This document shows positions 55,915 through 64,000 of a DNA stretch of 64,000 bases, one piece after another. The translations under genes and the position numbers were made by a program. The notes below the pieces were generated by a model. The model saw nothing but the letters and a program-made list of their open reading frames with translations, was not told the origin of the DNA and ran no database searches. Positions within the stretch are counted from its first letter, which is position 1. The number at the start of each line of letters is the position of its first letter. The DNA is from Burkholderia humptydooensis (GTDB taxonomy: Bacteria; Pseudomonadota; Gammaproteobacteria; Burkholderiales; Burkholderiaceae): positions 2,046,001-2,110,000 of the forward strand of contig NZ_CP013382.1 of assembly GCF_001513745.1 (NCBI RefSeq). Direction: 5' to 3'.

Positions 55915-57010
55915 TGTGCGATTCATAGACATCGTTTCACTTTTTGGGGCGCCGTTTTCGTTGCGTGTTGGAGTTCGCGTCTCCGGTGGGAGATGCGAAC
56001 TCCAACACGCGCCGGTGATGCTCGGCGAGGGCTTTGTCGACGCGCCATTCGCGGTGCCGAATTCGCTCTTTCGTTTCCTCGTAGGCACTTTCCACCTTCT
56101 CTGCGAGAGGTGTGATTTCGGTCAGTTCCGCGATACGATCGACGGGCGTCTTGCCACCAAGTGAGCCGTGCGGCCGCCGCCAGTTGTAGCTGAACTGCCA
56201 CTCCTCAATTCGTTCGCTGATCGCATCCTCTGTCGGCTGATGATGCATCCAGAATTCGTTTAAATCGGTGAGCTGTGAACGCTCGACTTTGCCATTGAGG
56301 TGTGGCGAACGCGGCGGAATCGGCCAGAACTTGATGCACTCGCTCATCAAGCGCCGTTGTACCGCTTCGGCGAAGAACTCGCCGCCTCGGTCGGTCTGGA
56401 TGCGCTGGATTCGGAACGGCATCTCCTCGATAACGCGATCAAGAAAGAGCAGCGTATTTCGGGCATTTCTGCGTGGATAGAGCGCTAGTACCCGGAACCG
56501 CGAGCAGTCGTCGATCGCCGTGTACTGATACACACCTCGAGCGATCTTCATCGTGTCCATCTGGACGCGGTCTCCCGGCACCGGCCGGCTGTAGCGTTTC
56601 GGCTGCACCGGTCGCCTGGATCGAATCAATGGTTTTACACACGCCTCGCTCAAGATCTTGTGAATGGTCGCGAGGGACAGTTCTCGTTGCTCGTGCAGTC
56701 GCAGTTCATTTTGGATTCGCCGCGCGCCTTTGTGCTCGGTACGCAATCGAAGGATCGTTGCCCGATCGGCGTCGGAAACCTTCCGGTTTGGGCTGCGGAG
56801 TGGACGACGACTTTGGGACTGGAGGCCGGCTTCACCGGCCTCCTGATAGCGACGCAGCCATTTGCGAAGCGTCGGTCGGGATATGCCACACCTCGCACAC
56901 ACGAGACCGGCAATGCCGGTCTCGTGATACATGCGCACCCACCGTAATCGCGCGGCGATCTCTCGATCCATCGCCTCATTCTAGTTGAAACGATGTCTAT
57001 GAATCGCACA
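55915..57010 (-). mobile_element. IS481-family insertion sequence
   Basis: ~1.1 kb with near-perfect inverted repeats (TGTGCGATTCATAGACATCG at the left, its complement ending at 57010; 25 bp or more). The left flank is IS66 tnpC and the right flank is an IS630 transposase, so the flanks come from two different elements. A palindromic ACGT touches each end and could mimic a 4-bp duplication. Confidence 0.92.
55937..56971 (-). CDS. IS481-family transposase
   Basis: 344 aa from ATG 56971 (MDREIAARLRWVRMYHE). N-terminal helix-turn-helix (CARCGISRPTLRKWLRRYQE), then a DDE integrase core: D in VQMDTMKI, D in QTDRGGEFFA, E in NGKVERSQLTD. Intact. Confidence 0.94.
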   Translation of the reverse strand: MDREIAARLRWVRMYHETGIAGLVCARCGISRPTLRKWLRRYQEAGEAGLQSQSRRPLRSPNRKVSDADRATILRLRTEHKGARRIQNELRLHEQRELSLATIHKILSEACVKPLIRSRRPVQPKRYSRPVPGDRVQMDTMKIARGVYQYTAIDDCSRFRVLALYPRRNARNTLLFLDRVIEEMPFRIQRIQTDRGGEFFAEAVQRRLMSECIKFWPIPPRSPHLNGKVERSQLTDLNEFWMHHQPTEDAISERIEEWQFSYNWRRPHGSLGGKTPVDRIAELTEITPLAEKVESAYEETKERIRHREWRVDKALAEHHRRVLEFASPTGDANSNTQRKRRPKK

Positions 57011-57382
57011 CGTGAGGTTCATCTCACGGGCCATCGTGCGCGTGCTCCAGGGAGTGGCCCCGGCTGGCACGCTCTCAAGCGTCTTCGCAATGACCGCATC
57101 AACGCGGCTGTCGTCGATCGTTCTGGGTGCGCCGGGCCGCGGCGTATCGAGCAGACCATCCAGCCGATCGGCAACGAAGCGCGCACGCCACTTCGAGACC
57201 GTTTGCTGTGTGACTCGCTGCTTCGCCGCGACCGTCTTATTGTCCATACCCTCGGCACAGGCCAGCACGATGCGCGCTCGCAACGCCATCGCTTGTGCGG
57301 TCTTGCGGCGCATGGTCAACGCCTTGAGTTGTTCGCGCTCCGATTCGCTCAGCACCAAATCCGCCTTTGGTCTTCCGCTCAT
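57011..57382 (-). pseudogene. IS630-family transposase, N-terminal fragment
   Basis: From ATG 57382 (MSGRPKADLVLSESER) with a GAGAGG site upstream, to MAREMNLT where the IS481 copy starts at 57010. Homeodomain-like DNA-binding part with VAAKQRVTQQTVSKWRARF; the DDE catalytic part is missing. Confidence 0.88.
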
Positions 57383-57457
57383 TGTCGCCTCTCGTATCCG
57401 TGCAATTCCATCACACAGTACTACAGGCGACCAATAATTCAACGAATTTTTAACTCA

Positions 57458-57640
57458 TCACACTAGCTTGCCTTCACGATATTGCTTACGCCAGCCGAAC
57501 ACCACGTTGGCGTTGATGTCATGCCGTCGAGCAACAATCGACACCGACATACCGGGTTCCAACGTCTCTCTGATCACCTGCTGCTTGAATTCCCGCGCAT
57601 ACGTGCGACGGGGATGGGCTCGGCCCGCTGAATTCGACAT
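57458..57640 (-). pseudogene. IS66 TnpA-like fragment
   Basis: 60 codons (MSNSAGRAHPRRTYAREF...) with the IS66 Orf1 helix-turn-helix pattern ARRHDINANVVFGWRKQYRE. Ends at a stop where the sequence changes to the IS630 remnant. A GTAAGC end on the minus strand at ~57719-57724 suggests that this is the left end of a separate IS66 copy that has lost the rest. Confidence 0.7.
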
Positions 57641-57748
57641 GGATGATCGTCTCCGTCAATCTGATCGCGCCCATCATGCGTCGGCGCAATCAGCAGTGGG
57701 GGACGACCATACCGAGCCGCTTACCCATTTACCAACCCAAGTCAGCAC

Positions 57749-58150
57749 CTACCGCTTGACAAAACTCATAGCCCCCAGCAGCCACGTTACACAGTCGCTC
57801 GCGGCCGACAGTGGCCAGCGCACCGTGATTGCCCTCGCGCCCCTGCGCACTTCGATCTCGATGTGCGTCGCCCCTGCAACATCAACACCATTCTGCATCT
57901 GCAGCAGCACAAATTCCGGCGACGAGACATTCAATTCCTGTCGGGCCGCCTCAGCGGCATCGCGTTCCTCCTGCGCTGCAACCCGGCTGCGCAGCAGGTT
58001 GGCGTTCAACCGGTAATGCAGTGCCATGGCCGCAATCGATACGTTCGGCTGCATTGCCGCACGAATGACCGTCTCCTTGAATTCCTTGCTATGCCGCCGG
58101 CGCCGGTTCGGCTGAACCACATCCTGGACAACCTCGACTTCGTCCATCAT
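57749..58150 (-). CDS. IS66-family TnpA (orphan)
   Basis: 133 aa (MMDEVEVVQDVVQPNRR). Orf1 helix-turn-helix (HSKEFKETVIRAAMQPNVSI, HYRLNANLL) and a C-terminal domain with IEIEVRRGARAITVRWP, as in other IS66 Orf1 proteins. tnpB and tnpC are absent: the next IS66 end starts ~25 nt after the stop. Probably one element inserted into or recombined with another. Confidence 0.75.
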   Translation of the reverse strand: MMDEVEVVQDVVQPNRRRRHSKEFKETVIRAAMQPNVSIAAMALHYRLNANLLRSRVAAQEERDAAEAARQELNVSSPEFVLLQMQNGVDVAGATHIEIEVRRGARAITVRWPLSAASDCVTWLLGAMSFVKR

Positions 58151-58488
58151 GTATACCTGTCCATTTAAAATTTGAATGGACATGATCATCGGTCGGCACG
58201 ACTTATCGATCAAGATGCCTTAGCCAGGTGCTTACATTAAAAGTTGTTGATGGACACGATGCTCGCGTCAGAACTCCCGCGCTTCAAGGCGTCTTCGCCG
58301 GATGCTTACGTATCGCGACTAACACCCGCCGACCATCGGGTCGACGCGTACTCCCGCGACACAATCGCAGACCAATCTCGGCCGCCGCGATGCGGCTACG
58401 CTCGTCCATTCGTTGCATGCCACGCCTCATGAGGTATGCGAAATTGCGCGGTTCCGATCGACCGGTCCCAACATCTGCGCCAATCGAT
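58151..58488. other. Spacer between IS remnants and exported-protein genes
   Basis: About 340 nt. Nothing coding is supported. It contains the outer end of the IS66 remnant and the 3' untranslated region of the minus-strand exported-protein gene. Confidence 0.35.
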
Positions 58489-59907
58489 CTACCAGCCGGG
58501 ATACGGCCCACCGTCGCCCGGGATGGCAAATACCGACCCCGGCTGTATGGCGCCATTCTGATCGGCGGGGTTGTACGTAAAAATCGAGCCTGCGGGCTTC
58601 GTCAGATCGACCGACAGAATCGGCATGAAGCGGCCCGTGGTCGCCATGTAGTCCTGCTGGATGTACTCTGCCCCGGGCTTGGCGCTTGCTGCCGGGTAAA
58701 AGAGCGCCTCGAGAGGTATCTGCACGGGAATGTCTTGCGGCCAGGCAGCGATGATGACTTCGTTGTGTCCTGCGGTTAGCGTCTGACGCAGGTCGACCAG
58801 AACACCAAATTGCGCCACGGTCGGTGCCAGACCGCAGGCGATGTTGGAGTTGCTGCCAAACGCCGCTTGCCATTGCGCCGCAGTGTTGATCCCTCTCGCA
58901 TCACACAACCGATGGTCGCTCGCGACGTTGCAACTGTCCGAGCGGCCCGACGTCGCGGCGTTCTGTGGAAACGCGCAGCGCCATTCGAGCGGATGCGCGG
59001 TGGGCGACTGCAACTCCCGCATGACGACGCCCGGCCCGCCGCTGACCGTCGTCGTCATCTTCATATCGATACGCGCGAACGAAAAGGAAACCCCGTTGCG
59101 CGATACTGAATTCGGACTCGGGTTCCACGACTTGAAAGTGGTGCCATAGCCCGTCACACGGATGAGTACACCAGAGCAGTTGTAGGCCGGCGTATTGCCG
59201 GGACAGGTCATGCGCGTATCAATGTAGCGAGCTTCGAGATTTCTTGCGACCGTGTAGCCCCAGTCGAGCTGATCGCGTTCATCGAAGCCGAATACGGTCG
59301 CCAAACCAGCACCAAGCTGCGATCTGAGTATTGGTACCCACTGCCCCGCTCCGTCGAAATATTGCTTCTGATAGCGCAATGCCTGCGCAAGTTGGCCGCC
59401 ATGCGCGACATCATAGTAAATTGCTTGCACCGCCAGTGTCCCCGGCATGTTGACGTCCCACAGGCTCACACCGACTGCATCGGGATTCGACGGGCAAGGT
59501 GGCAGATTTTGGCCCTGAGCGAGCCCGCCGCACGTCAGTTGATACGGCCGTCCATCCCCCGCCGCCGTCGGCCTGTCGGCCAATATGAAGCCGACCGAAT
59601 CAGGCGGACTTACGGGAGGTAAGTCGGTCCGCGCGTAACTCAGTTCCGCATACCCGGCATCCATCTCCGCCGGACTCAGCCGCCAGAAGCTCGTCCCGGT
59701 ACCATCACGCGGCGCGGTGCGCAACAGCACGCCCGCACACTCATACACTGGACTGTTGACGAAGCACTTTTTCGCTGTTTTTTGATAGCGCTGGTTGATG
59801 AGATACGCCGTGTCGGCGCCGGAAAGCGCGTGAGCGGGCAATGGCAGCAAACATAGCCAGGCGGTGACCACCGTGAGCGTCTGGGTCAGAAAGCGACGGC
59901 AGAACAT
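58489..59907 (-). CDS. Exported protein with internal duplication, paralogue A
   Basis: 472 aa. Signal peptide MFCRRFLTQTLTVVTAWLCL... cut after PLPAHA. The mature protein has two similar halves: each contains a 'CxG..x..C(A/S)GVL(L/I)R' element (KCFVNSPVYECAGVLLR; CPGNTPAYNCSGVLIRVTGY) and an 'IxAIxY/LEALFY..RYQKQYFDGAGQWVPI / YIQQDYMATTGRFMPI' element. Many paired Cys suggest disulfides and a periplasmic or extracellular location. It reminds me of proteins labelled halovibrin HvnC in Burkholderia and Pseudomonas, but I cannot verify this and assign no activity. Start supported by GAGG upstream. The paralogue lies 600 nt upstream in the same orientation. Confidence 0.75.
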   Translation of the reverse strand: MFCRRFLTQTLTVVTAWLCLLPLPAHALSGADTAYLINQRYQKTAKKCFVNSPVYECAGVLLRTAPRDGTGTSFWRLSPAEMDAGYAELSYARTDLPPVSPPDSVGFILADRPTAAGDGRPYQLTCGGLAQGQNLPPCPSNPDAVGVSLWDVNMPGTLAVQAIYYDVAHGGQLAQALRYQKQYFDGAGQWVPILRSQLGAGLATVFGFDERDQLDWGYTVARNLEARYIDTRMTCPGNTPAYNCSGVLIRVTGYGTTFKSWNPSPNSVSRNGVSFSFARIDMKMTTTVSGGPGVVMRELQSPTAHPLEWRCAFPQNAATSGRSDSCNVASDHRLCDARGINTAAQWQAAFGSNSNIACGLAPTVAQFGVLVDLRQTLTAGHNEVIIAAWPQDIPVQIPLEALFYPAASAKPGAEYIQQDYMATTGRFMPILSVDLTKPAGSIFTYNPADQNGAIQPGSVFAIPGDGGPYPGW

Positions 59908-60508
59908 GAGTTACCTCATCAGAAAAAAAGAGATTCGCAAGCATTGGCTGTATTTCATTGTTGTGCGGGCCACGTCGTATCGGACGGTGGCGGCGCGCCA
60001 AGTGCGCCATTGAGCTTAAAAGACTGCGCCGTCGGCGATAGACGAACGCCTGCGCACCCTGTGCAGCCCCGACTACGACCTCGATTCGGGGCATCAATCG
60101 CCCAGTCGTTTGCAGATACTTTGATTTCCGCTTCCGCTGCTTGACTGCCGTCCGCTTCCCGATTACGTTTCGCCATGGTGGCAGATTGACTGCTGTGTTT
60201 GTTACCTTGGAAGGCGGAATTCTCCTGCAATCACCACCGCCTCCCTCCGTTTCCGCTCCTGACTTGCTGCCTACGGGTTTCTTGTTGCTCAACACCTCAT
60301 TCAAGGCGACAGTAAAAAAGACTCCGCGATCCGCGACTCATTTGCCCTACCCTCGGATTACGTACCACGCGGTTCCCCAGCGTGCGCAGCGCCACGTGGC
60401 TGATTCCATCACCACGCTGCGCTGGCGCATCGCTGCATACATCGCGCGCCGGCTCCAGCGATGTCCGTTTTGTTCAGCGGCCAATGCTGATTTATTGACA
60501 CAGTAATA
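59908..60508. other. Inter-paralogue spacer containing an IS remnant
   Basis: About 600 nt between the two exported-protein genes. Apart from the IS256-like fragment at ~60110-60260, no feature is recognised. Confidence 0.4.
60110..60260 (-). mobile_element. Decayed 5' fragment of an IS256-family element
   Basis: Minus-strand reading MAKRNREADGSQAAEAEIKV (start at ~60174) with upstream ENSAFQGN parallels the intact IS256 copy (MAKRTQETNGSQAATEVKG, upstream ENVAFHGN). The DNA around the start codon (CTGCTTGACTGCCGT... CGTTTCGCCATGGTGG) is also clearly related. Only ~150 bp survive; no transposase core. Confidence 0.7.
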
Positions 60509-62200
60509 TTAGTAAGATCTCCCTGCGACGCCATATCCCGACGGCGCAGGCACGCTTCCCACTCGCGGGGTCTGCTGATCGTCGGGCCGATACGTGAACG
60601 GCTTTCCGGTCGGGGACATCTCATTGACACCCACTATAGGCAGAAAACGGCCCGTGGTCTGCATATAGTCCTGCTGGATGTATTGCGCACCAACAAGAGA
60701 CGACTTCGTGTAGAAAACGGCTTCGATCGGAATTTGGAGCGGTACATCCTGCGGCCACGGTGCAATGATCAGCTCGTTCCACATCTCTGTTCTGATGGTC
60801 TGGGGCGTTGGGAGTGTCCTGCGTGCCTCAATGCTGAGGTTGAACGCTGCCGCGTCCATGCCAAGCGAGCATGACTGGGACCATCCGGTCTGGTTATAGA
60901 TGGCACGCCACTGGTCGACCGTCGTCACACCCTGCTCTGCACAGGGACGGCTCAGTGGGTTGGTGCGAATACCGCATTTGTCGGCCCTGCCGTCAGTGCC
61001 GGCGTCAGTCGGATATATGCAGCGCGCAATGATAGGGGTCTGCGTGGGCGCGCCCAGCTCGCGCATGATCAAGCCCGCACCGCCCTCGTAAGCGACCGCG
61101 GTAAAATTCGCATCGGCCCGCATGTACGAGAACGACACGCCATTGAGCCTGATCGCTGTCGGGCTCGGATTCCACGAATGGAATCCCGCGCCGTATCCGG
61201 TCACGCGAATGATGACACCGTTGCACATATACGCGGCAGCGTCACCGGGGCAAGGTGCTGTGTCCTGAAAGCGCGCGTTGAGCAGGTCCGCAACGGTGAA
61301 GCCACTGTCGAGCTGGTCGGTCTCGTCAAAACCAAATGTGGCACCACTCGCCGGCACGAACGCCATGCGCAGAATCGGCACCCATTGTCCGGTGGCGTCG
61401 AAATACTGCTTCTGATAACGCTGCGCCTGGCTCAATTGGCCGCCGTTACCGACGTCGTAAAACAAGGCTTCGATCGGTATCGTCGCAGGCTGCGACGGGT
61501 CCCACGCAGCCACCAGGACTGTCGTGGGTTGATTGGAAAACGTCGGCGACACTTGCTCGTGTGCTTCAAGACTCGCTCTGAACTGCGCTGCGACCTGCGC
61601 GCTCAGGGAACACTGGCGCTGCACGTCGTTGTCCTCTCCTGCAAAATGTGCGACCCAAGATGCGGCGTCCGTCACACCCTGCGTGCTGCACGAACTCAAG
61701 TCCGGCGGATTCCGTGTAGCGCCGCCAGCCAGATCGCAGCCATGACTCCCTGTCGTCGCGCCTGGCTGCACTTCGAATGGATACGCACAACGCACCTCGT
61801 ATGGCTTACCTTGTCCGACGGCGCTCAAGGCATCCGCCAAAATATAGCCTGCGCTCGACGACAGCGCGTTTGTACTCAGATCACGCCGCACGTAGGCGAA
61901 CGGCACCGACTGCAAGGCGGTCTCAGTGGCGTCGAGCTGCCAGAAAGTCTGCGCGGAACCGCCCGGCAATGCCCGCATTAGTACCCCAGAGCAAAACCAA
62001 GCCGGCTTGTCCACGGCGCACTTTTCGGATGCCTGTTGATAACGTTGATTGACAAGGTACGCAACGTCGGCCCCCGTCAGCGCCAATGTCGGCGTGGCTG
62101 ACAAGCCCAACCCTGCCGACAAGGCAAGGACGGCGGCATATCGGTGGCCCAAGCCGCGAACGCGGAACAAGATTGCAGAACAAGTGGCTAGCCAACGCAT
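60509..62200 (-). CDS. Exported protein with internal duplication, paralogue B
   Basis: 563 aa. Signal peptide ends ...SATPTLA before LTGADVAYLVNQRYQ. Same design as paralogue A: CAVDKPAWFCSGVLMRA and CPGDAAAYMCNGVIIRVTGY, then GGQLSQAQRYQKQYFDATGQ and YIQQDYMQTTGRFLPI. It has extra Cys-containing sequence (about 90 residues) in the first half (YPFEVQPGATTGSHGCDLAG, QGVTDAASWVAHFAGE) that paralogue A has lost, so B is probably the fuller form: each half has a 'TDxxxW...' segment of its own. RBS AGGGG upstream. Likely secreted; function unknown. Confidence 0.75.
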   Translation of the reverse strand: MRWLATCSAILFRVRGLGHRYAAVLALSAGLGLSATPTLALTGADVAYLVNQRYQQASEKCAVDKPAWFCSGVLMRALPGGSAQTFWQLDATETALQSVPFAYVRRDLSTNALSSSAGYILADALSAVGQGKPYEVRCAYPFEVQPGATTGSHGCDLAGGATRNPPDLSSCSTQGVTDAASWVAHFAGEDNDVQRQCSLSAQVAAQFRASLEAHEQVSPTFSNQPTTVLVAAWDPSQPATIPIEALFYDVGNGGQLSQAQRYQKQYFDATGQWVPILRMAFVPASGATFGFDETDQLDSGFTVADLLNARFQDTAPCPGDAAAYMCNGVIIRVTGYGAGFHSWNPSPTAIRLNGVSFSYMRADANFTAVAYEGGAGLIMRELGAPTQTPIIARCIYPTDAGTDGRADKCGIRTNPLSRPCAEQGVTTVDQWRAIYNQTGWSQSCSLGMDAAAFNLSIEARRTLPTPQTIRTEMWNELIIAPWPQDVPLQIPIEAVFYTKSSLVGAQYIQQDYMQTTGRFLPIVGVNEMSPTGKPFTYRPDDQQTPRVGSVPAPSGYGVAGRSY

Positions 62201-62805
62201 GATGTTTCCCCTAAGGAGTGTCCAACGGTGCTGTCAAGTTGTTCGATGGGCGGGTGAGCGATGGTGATTGGAGGTGGCAAGCGATCGCCTTAAGCACGCA
62301 TACCGGCGCACGACGCCCTCTCTCAGACCGCAAAGGCCTGGGGTGCCCACCTCGCGTTTGTGTTGAGCATTGCGGTTGTAGCGGCACGCCATGAACAGAT
62401 TCGCAACCTGCCCGTGAATCAAGGCGAATCGCTGAAGCGCCGCATCACCTTCTTGCGCACCCGTGTGGGCTGGTGGGAATTTTCCGCACGCTTGTTCAGC
62501 CCTTTGCGCTACCGATGCTCGACGTTCAGGCCCAGTTCGGTATTTGCCACCGCCACAACCGCACCGCTGACCTTCAAAGTAACGGCTGGCGCGGCCTGCG
62601 CCATACGCGCGGCGACAAAGACGTTAGCGGCCGCAGGTGTGCCATTCCATGTGCACCCCGCTAAAAGCCACACTTCGCAGCACTGCGCAGCCCCCCGTTT
62701 CTGGTCCGCATGAAACACGTCCCAAGTAAGTTCGCGAAGGAATGCGCCGGTCCCTCTCCCAAGGGGGATTGGGCGCCATTGGCAGCGCAAGCGTTCAACC
62801 CGGCA
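62201..62805. other. Intergenic region, no supported gene
   Basis: About 600 nt between the exported paralogue and the Big_2-domain protein. Short frames on both strands lack protein-like features, although one minus-strand frame contains a brief hydrophobic, Val/Ala-rich stretch (VFVAARMAQAAPAVTLKV). Contains the paralogue B promoter. Confidence 0.35.
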
Positions 62806-64000
62806 TCACGGGGCGATACCAACCACCTGCAGGAAGTCCGCCTCGTTGCGCCCTATGGCGTTGCCCTGCTCCGACGCGCCGTTCAGGTCGTACGCGTAGG
62901 CGGTGCCGGCGCCAATCTGCGTGCCCGTCCAGAAGAGGTAGCCCAGCCACCCCATGTAGCCCGCCACCGGCCCCGTGCTTGGGAAGTACCCGCGCCAGAA
63001 CGATTTCATCTCATCGAGCGTGACAGTGCGCAGCCCTGCGGCGGCGCAGGCGGCCTGTGCGCCGGCGAAGTTCGCCGAGGCGCTCACGAAGAACAATTGC
63101 TTCACACCCTTGACAGTGATCGGGTAACTCCGGCCGACGCCGAGACTGTCGGTCGCCGAAATGGTCGCCGTGCCGTTGCCGGTCGCCACCACACGCCCCG
63201 TGTTGTCCACGGTAGCAATCGACGCGTCGTCCGTCGCGTACGTGTAGGGCTCTGTCCCGAACTTGGCCTCGCGGGTATAAGAGCCGAAGTCAGGCACCAC
63301 CAGCGGCGGCTTCTCGGCCACGATGTAGTCCTTGCCGGTAGCGTCGAGCGTTGCCGCGGCCTCGAAGGGCGCACCGATGTATAGCGTGAGATCGCCCGAG
63401 GGCTTTGCCGGCGCACCGCCGCGCACCACGGTGTACGAGAGAATGGCCCACTTGTCGATGTTCTGATCGACATGCGCGCGGGGCACCTCGAACACGTAGT
63501 CCTGCTGCGGGATGGCACCGACCGTCTTCACATCGGTAAAGGGGGCGGGGGTGCCGCTCGTATTGCGCCACGTGAACGTAATCACATCGCCCTCGGCAAT
63601 GCCCTGATACGGCTTGACGACCACTTCCACTGTGGGCGTGACCACCTGTTCCGGGTCAAGTGCATCGCCATCGGCGAGCGGCACGATCACTTCGGGCAAG
63701 GCACCGACCGGCTCCAATATGCGGAACTTCACCTCGTTCGAGCGAATGGAATCGCCGCCCGACGCCGGAATCACGGTCGTTCGCATCGACACTTCACGCC
63801 CCGAGAACATTGCCAACACTTCGCGTGGAATCGTGAACGCGACCGGCTGTCCAATCTCAGCCTGCGTGGCGATCTGCTTGCCGTCCTCCCATTCGCCGCC
63901 GTTGATGTCGATGAACACCACGTCGTAGTGGGCCATGCCCTCGTATGCCGCCACCGTGGCGGGCGCACCGCCCGCCGGCACGTTCTCCAGATTTAGCACC
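62806..64000 (-). CDS. Ig-like (Big_2) surface protein with C-type-lectin-like end, 5' truncated
   Basis: At least 397 aa; the frame is open to the window edge, so the start lies outside. The visible part has repeated beta-sandwich segments of ~100 residues (each with a 'VxxPYQGIAEGDVITFTW' or 'YDVVFIDINGGEWEDG' type core), a clear bacterial Ig-like Big_2 domain (TYATDDASIATVDNTGRVVA...GTATISATD), and a C-terminal ~95-residue domain (LFFVSASANFAGAQAACAAA...YLFWTGTQIGAGTAYAYDL) resembling C-type-lectin/intimin-like ends. This is typical of large adhesins on the cell surface. Ends in VVGIAP. Likely anchored or exported by its missing N-terminus. Confidence 0.75.
   Translation of the reverse strand, partial: VLNLENVPAGGAPATVAAYEGMAHYDVVFIDINGGEWEDGKQIATQAEIGQPVAFTIPREVLAMFSGREVSMRTTVIPASGGDSIRSNEVKFRILEPVGALPEVIVPLADGDALDPEQVVTPTVEVVVKPYQGIAEGDVITFTWRNTSGTPAPFTDVKTVGAIPQQDYVFEVPRAHVDQNIDKWAILSYTVVRGGAPAKPSGDLTLYIGAPFEAAATLDATGKDYIVAEKPPLVVPDFGSYTREAKFGTEPYTYATDDASIATVDNTGRVVATGNGTATISATDSLGVGRSYPITVKGVKQLFFVSASANFAGAQAACAAAGLRTVTLDEMKSFWRGYFPSTGPVAGYMGWLGYLFWTGTQIGAGTAYAYDLNGASEQGNAIGRNEADFLQVVGIAP

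Noticed and set aside
55912..57013. ACGT on both sides of IS481 as a target duplication
   Set aside because: ACGT is palindromic and merges with the inverted repeats, and the two flanks derive from different elements, so it cannot prove a simple insertion.
44549..58150. Prophage
   Set aside because: No integrase of the tyrosine/serine type, capsid, terminase or tail genes; the region consists of IS elements and one probable defence cassette.
62360..62790. Small genes in the gap before the Big_2 protein
   Set aside because: Overlapping frames on both strands without start signals or recognisable sequence.

Overview
The window is GC-rich, densely coded DNA that reads as a Burkholderia chromosome, most like the B. 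pseudomallei/thailandensis group. That assignment is inferred from codon bias, the type VI secretion (T6SS) gene order and the family mix; no database search was run. The first ~43.9 kb looks like stable backbone. From ~44.5 kb to ~60.3 kb base composition drops and the DNA is a patchwork of insertion sequences (IS3, IS256, IS66, IS481, IS630) around a probable anti-mobile-element cassette. The last ~6 kb carries exported proteins.

Layout. (1) 1-12.7 kb, minus strand: T6SS operon tssA-tssB-tssC-hcp-tssE-tssF-tssG-clpV-vgrG, plus the start of a second, nearly identical vgrG cut by the window edge. The membrane-complex genes (tssJ, K, L, M) are not in the window and presumably lie to the left. 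(2) 14-15.6 kb: an acetate/succinate CoA-transferase. (3) 15.9-23.2 kb, plus strand: a tightly coupled seven-gene operon with all steps from phosphoenolpyruvate to 2-aminoethylphosphonate, a nucleotidyltransferase fused to PEP mutase, a CDP-alcohol phosphatidyltransferase, a 2OG-Fe(II)-type oxygenase and a flippase-like membrane protein. The best reading is synthesis and export of a (hydroxylated) phosphonolipid. (4) 23.4-29.8 kb: a FUSC-family protein, gene remnants, a DinB-like/hydrolase pair behind a perfect operator-like dyad, and a Bcr/CflA exporter divergent from a MocR regulator. (5) 29.7-40.6 kb, minus strand: six genes of the transglutaminase / circularly permuted ATP-grasp / alpha-E amidoligase type, with both fused and separate ATP-grasp and alpha-E forms; one transglutaminase has Ser where the catalytic Cys belongs. 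(6) 41.1-43.9 kb: a Fur-box-preceded nitroreductase and Cys-rich protein, then a secreted AA10 lytic polysaccharide monooxygenase.

(7) 44.5-54.3 kb: accessory cassette. A protein of about 1371 aa (SF2 helicase with a C-terminal PD-(D/E)xK-like nuclease) is translationally coupled to a 727-aa protein of unknown family. The helicase gene is cut in two by an intact IS256-family element with a perfect 9-bp target duplication; removing the element and one repeat restores the frame exactly. (8) 54.3-58.2 kb: IS graveyard in which one IS481 copy joins a broken IS66 to a broken IS630, implying an inter-IS deletion. (9) 58.5-64 kb, minus strand: two paralogous exported proteins of internally duplicated design and the 3' part of a Big_2-domain surface protein.

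The two strongest candidates for under-described biology are the phosphonolipid operon and the helicase-nuclease plus 727-aa cassette.
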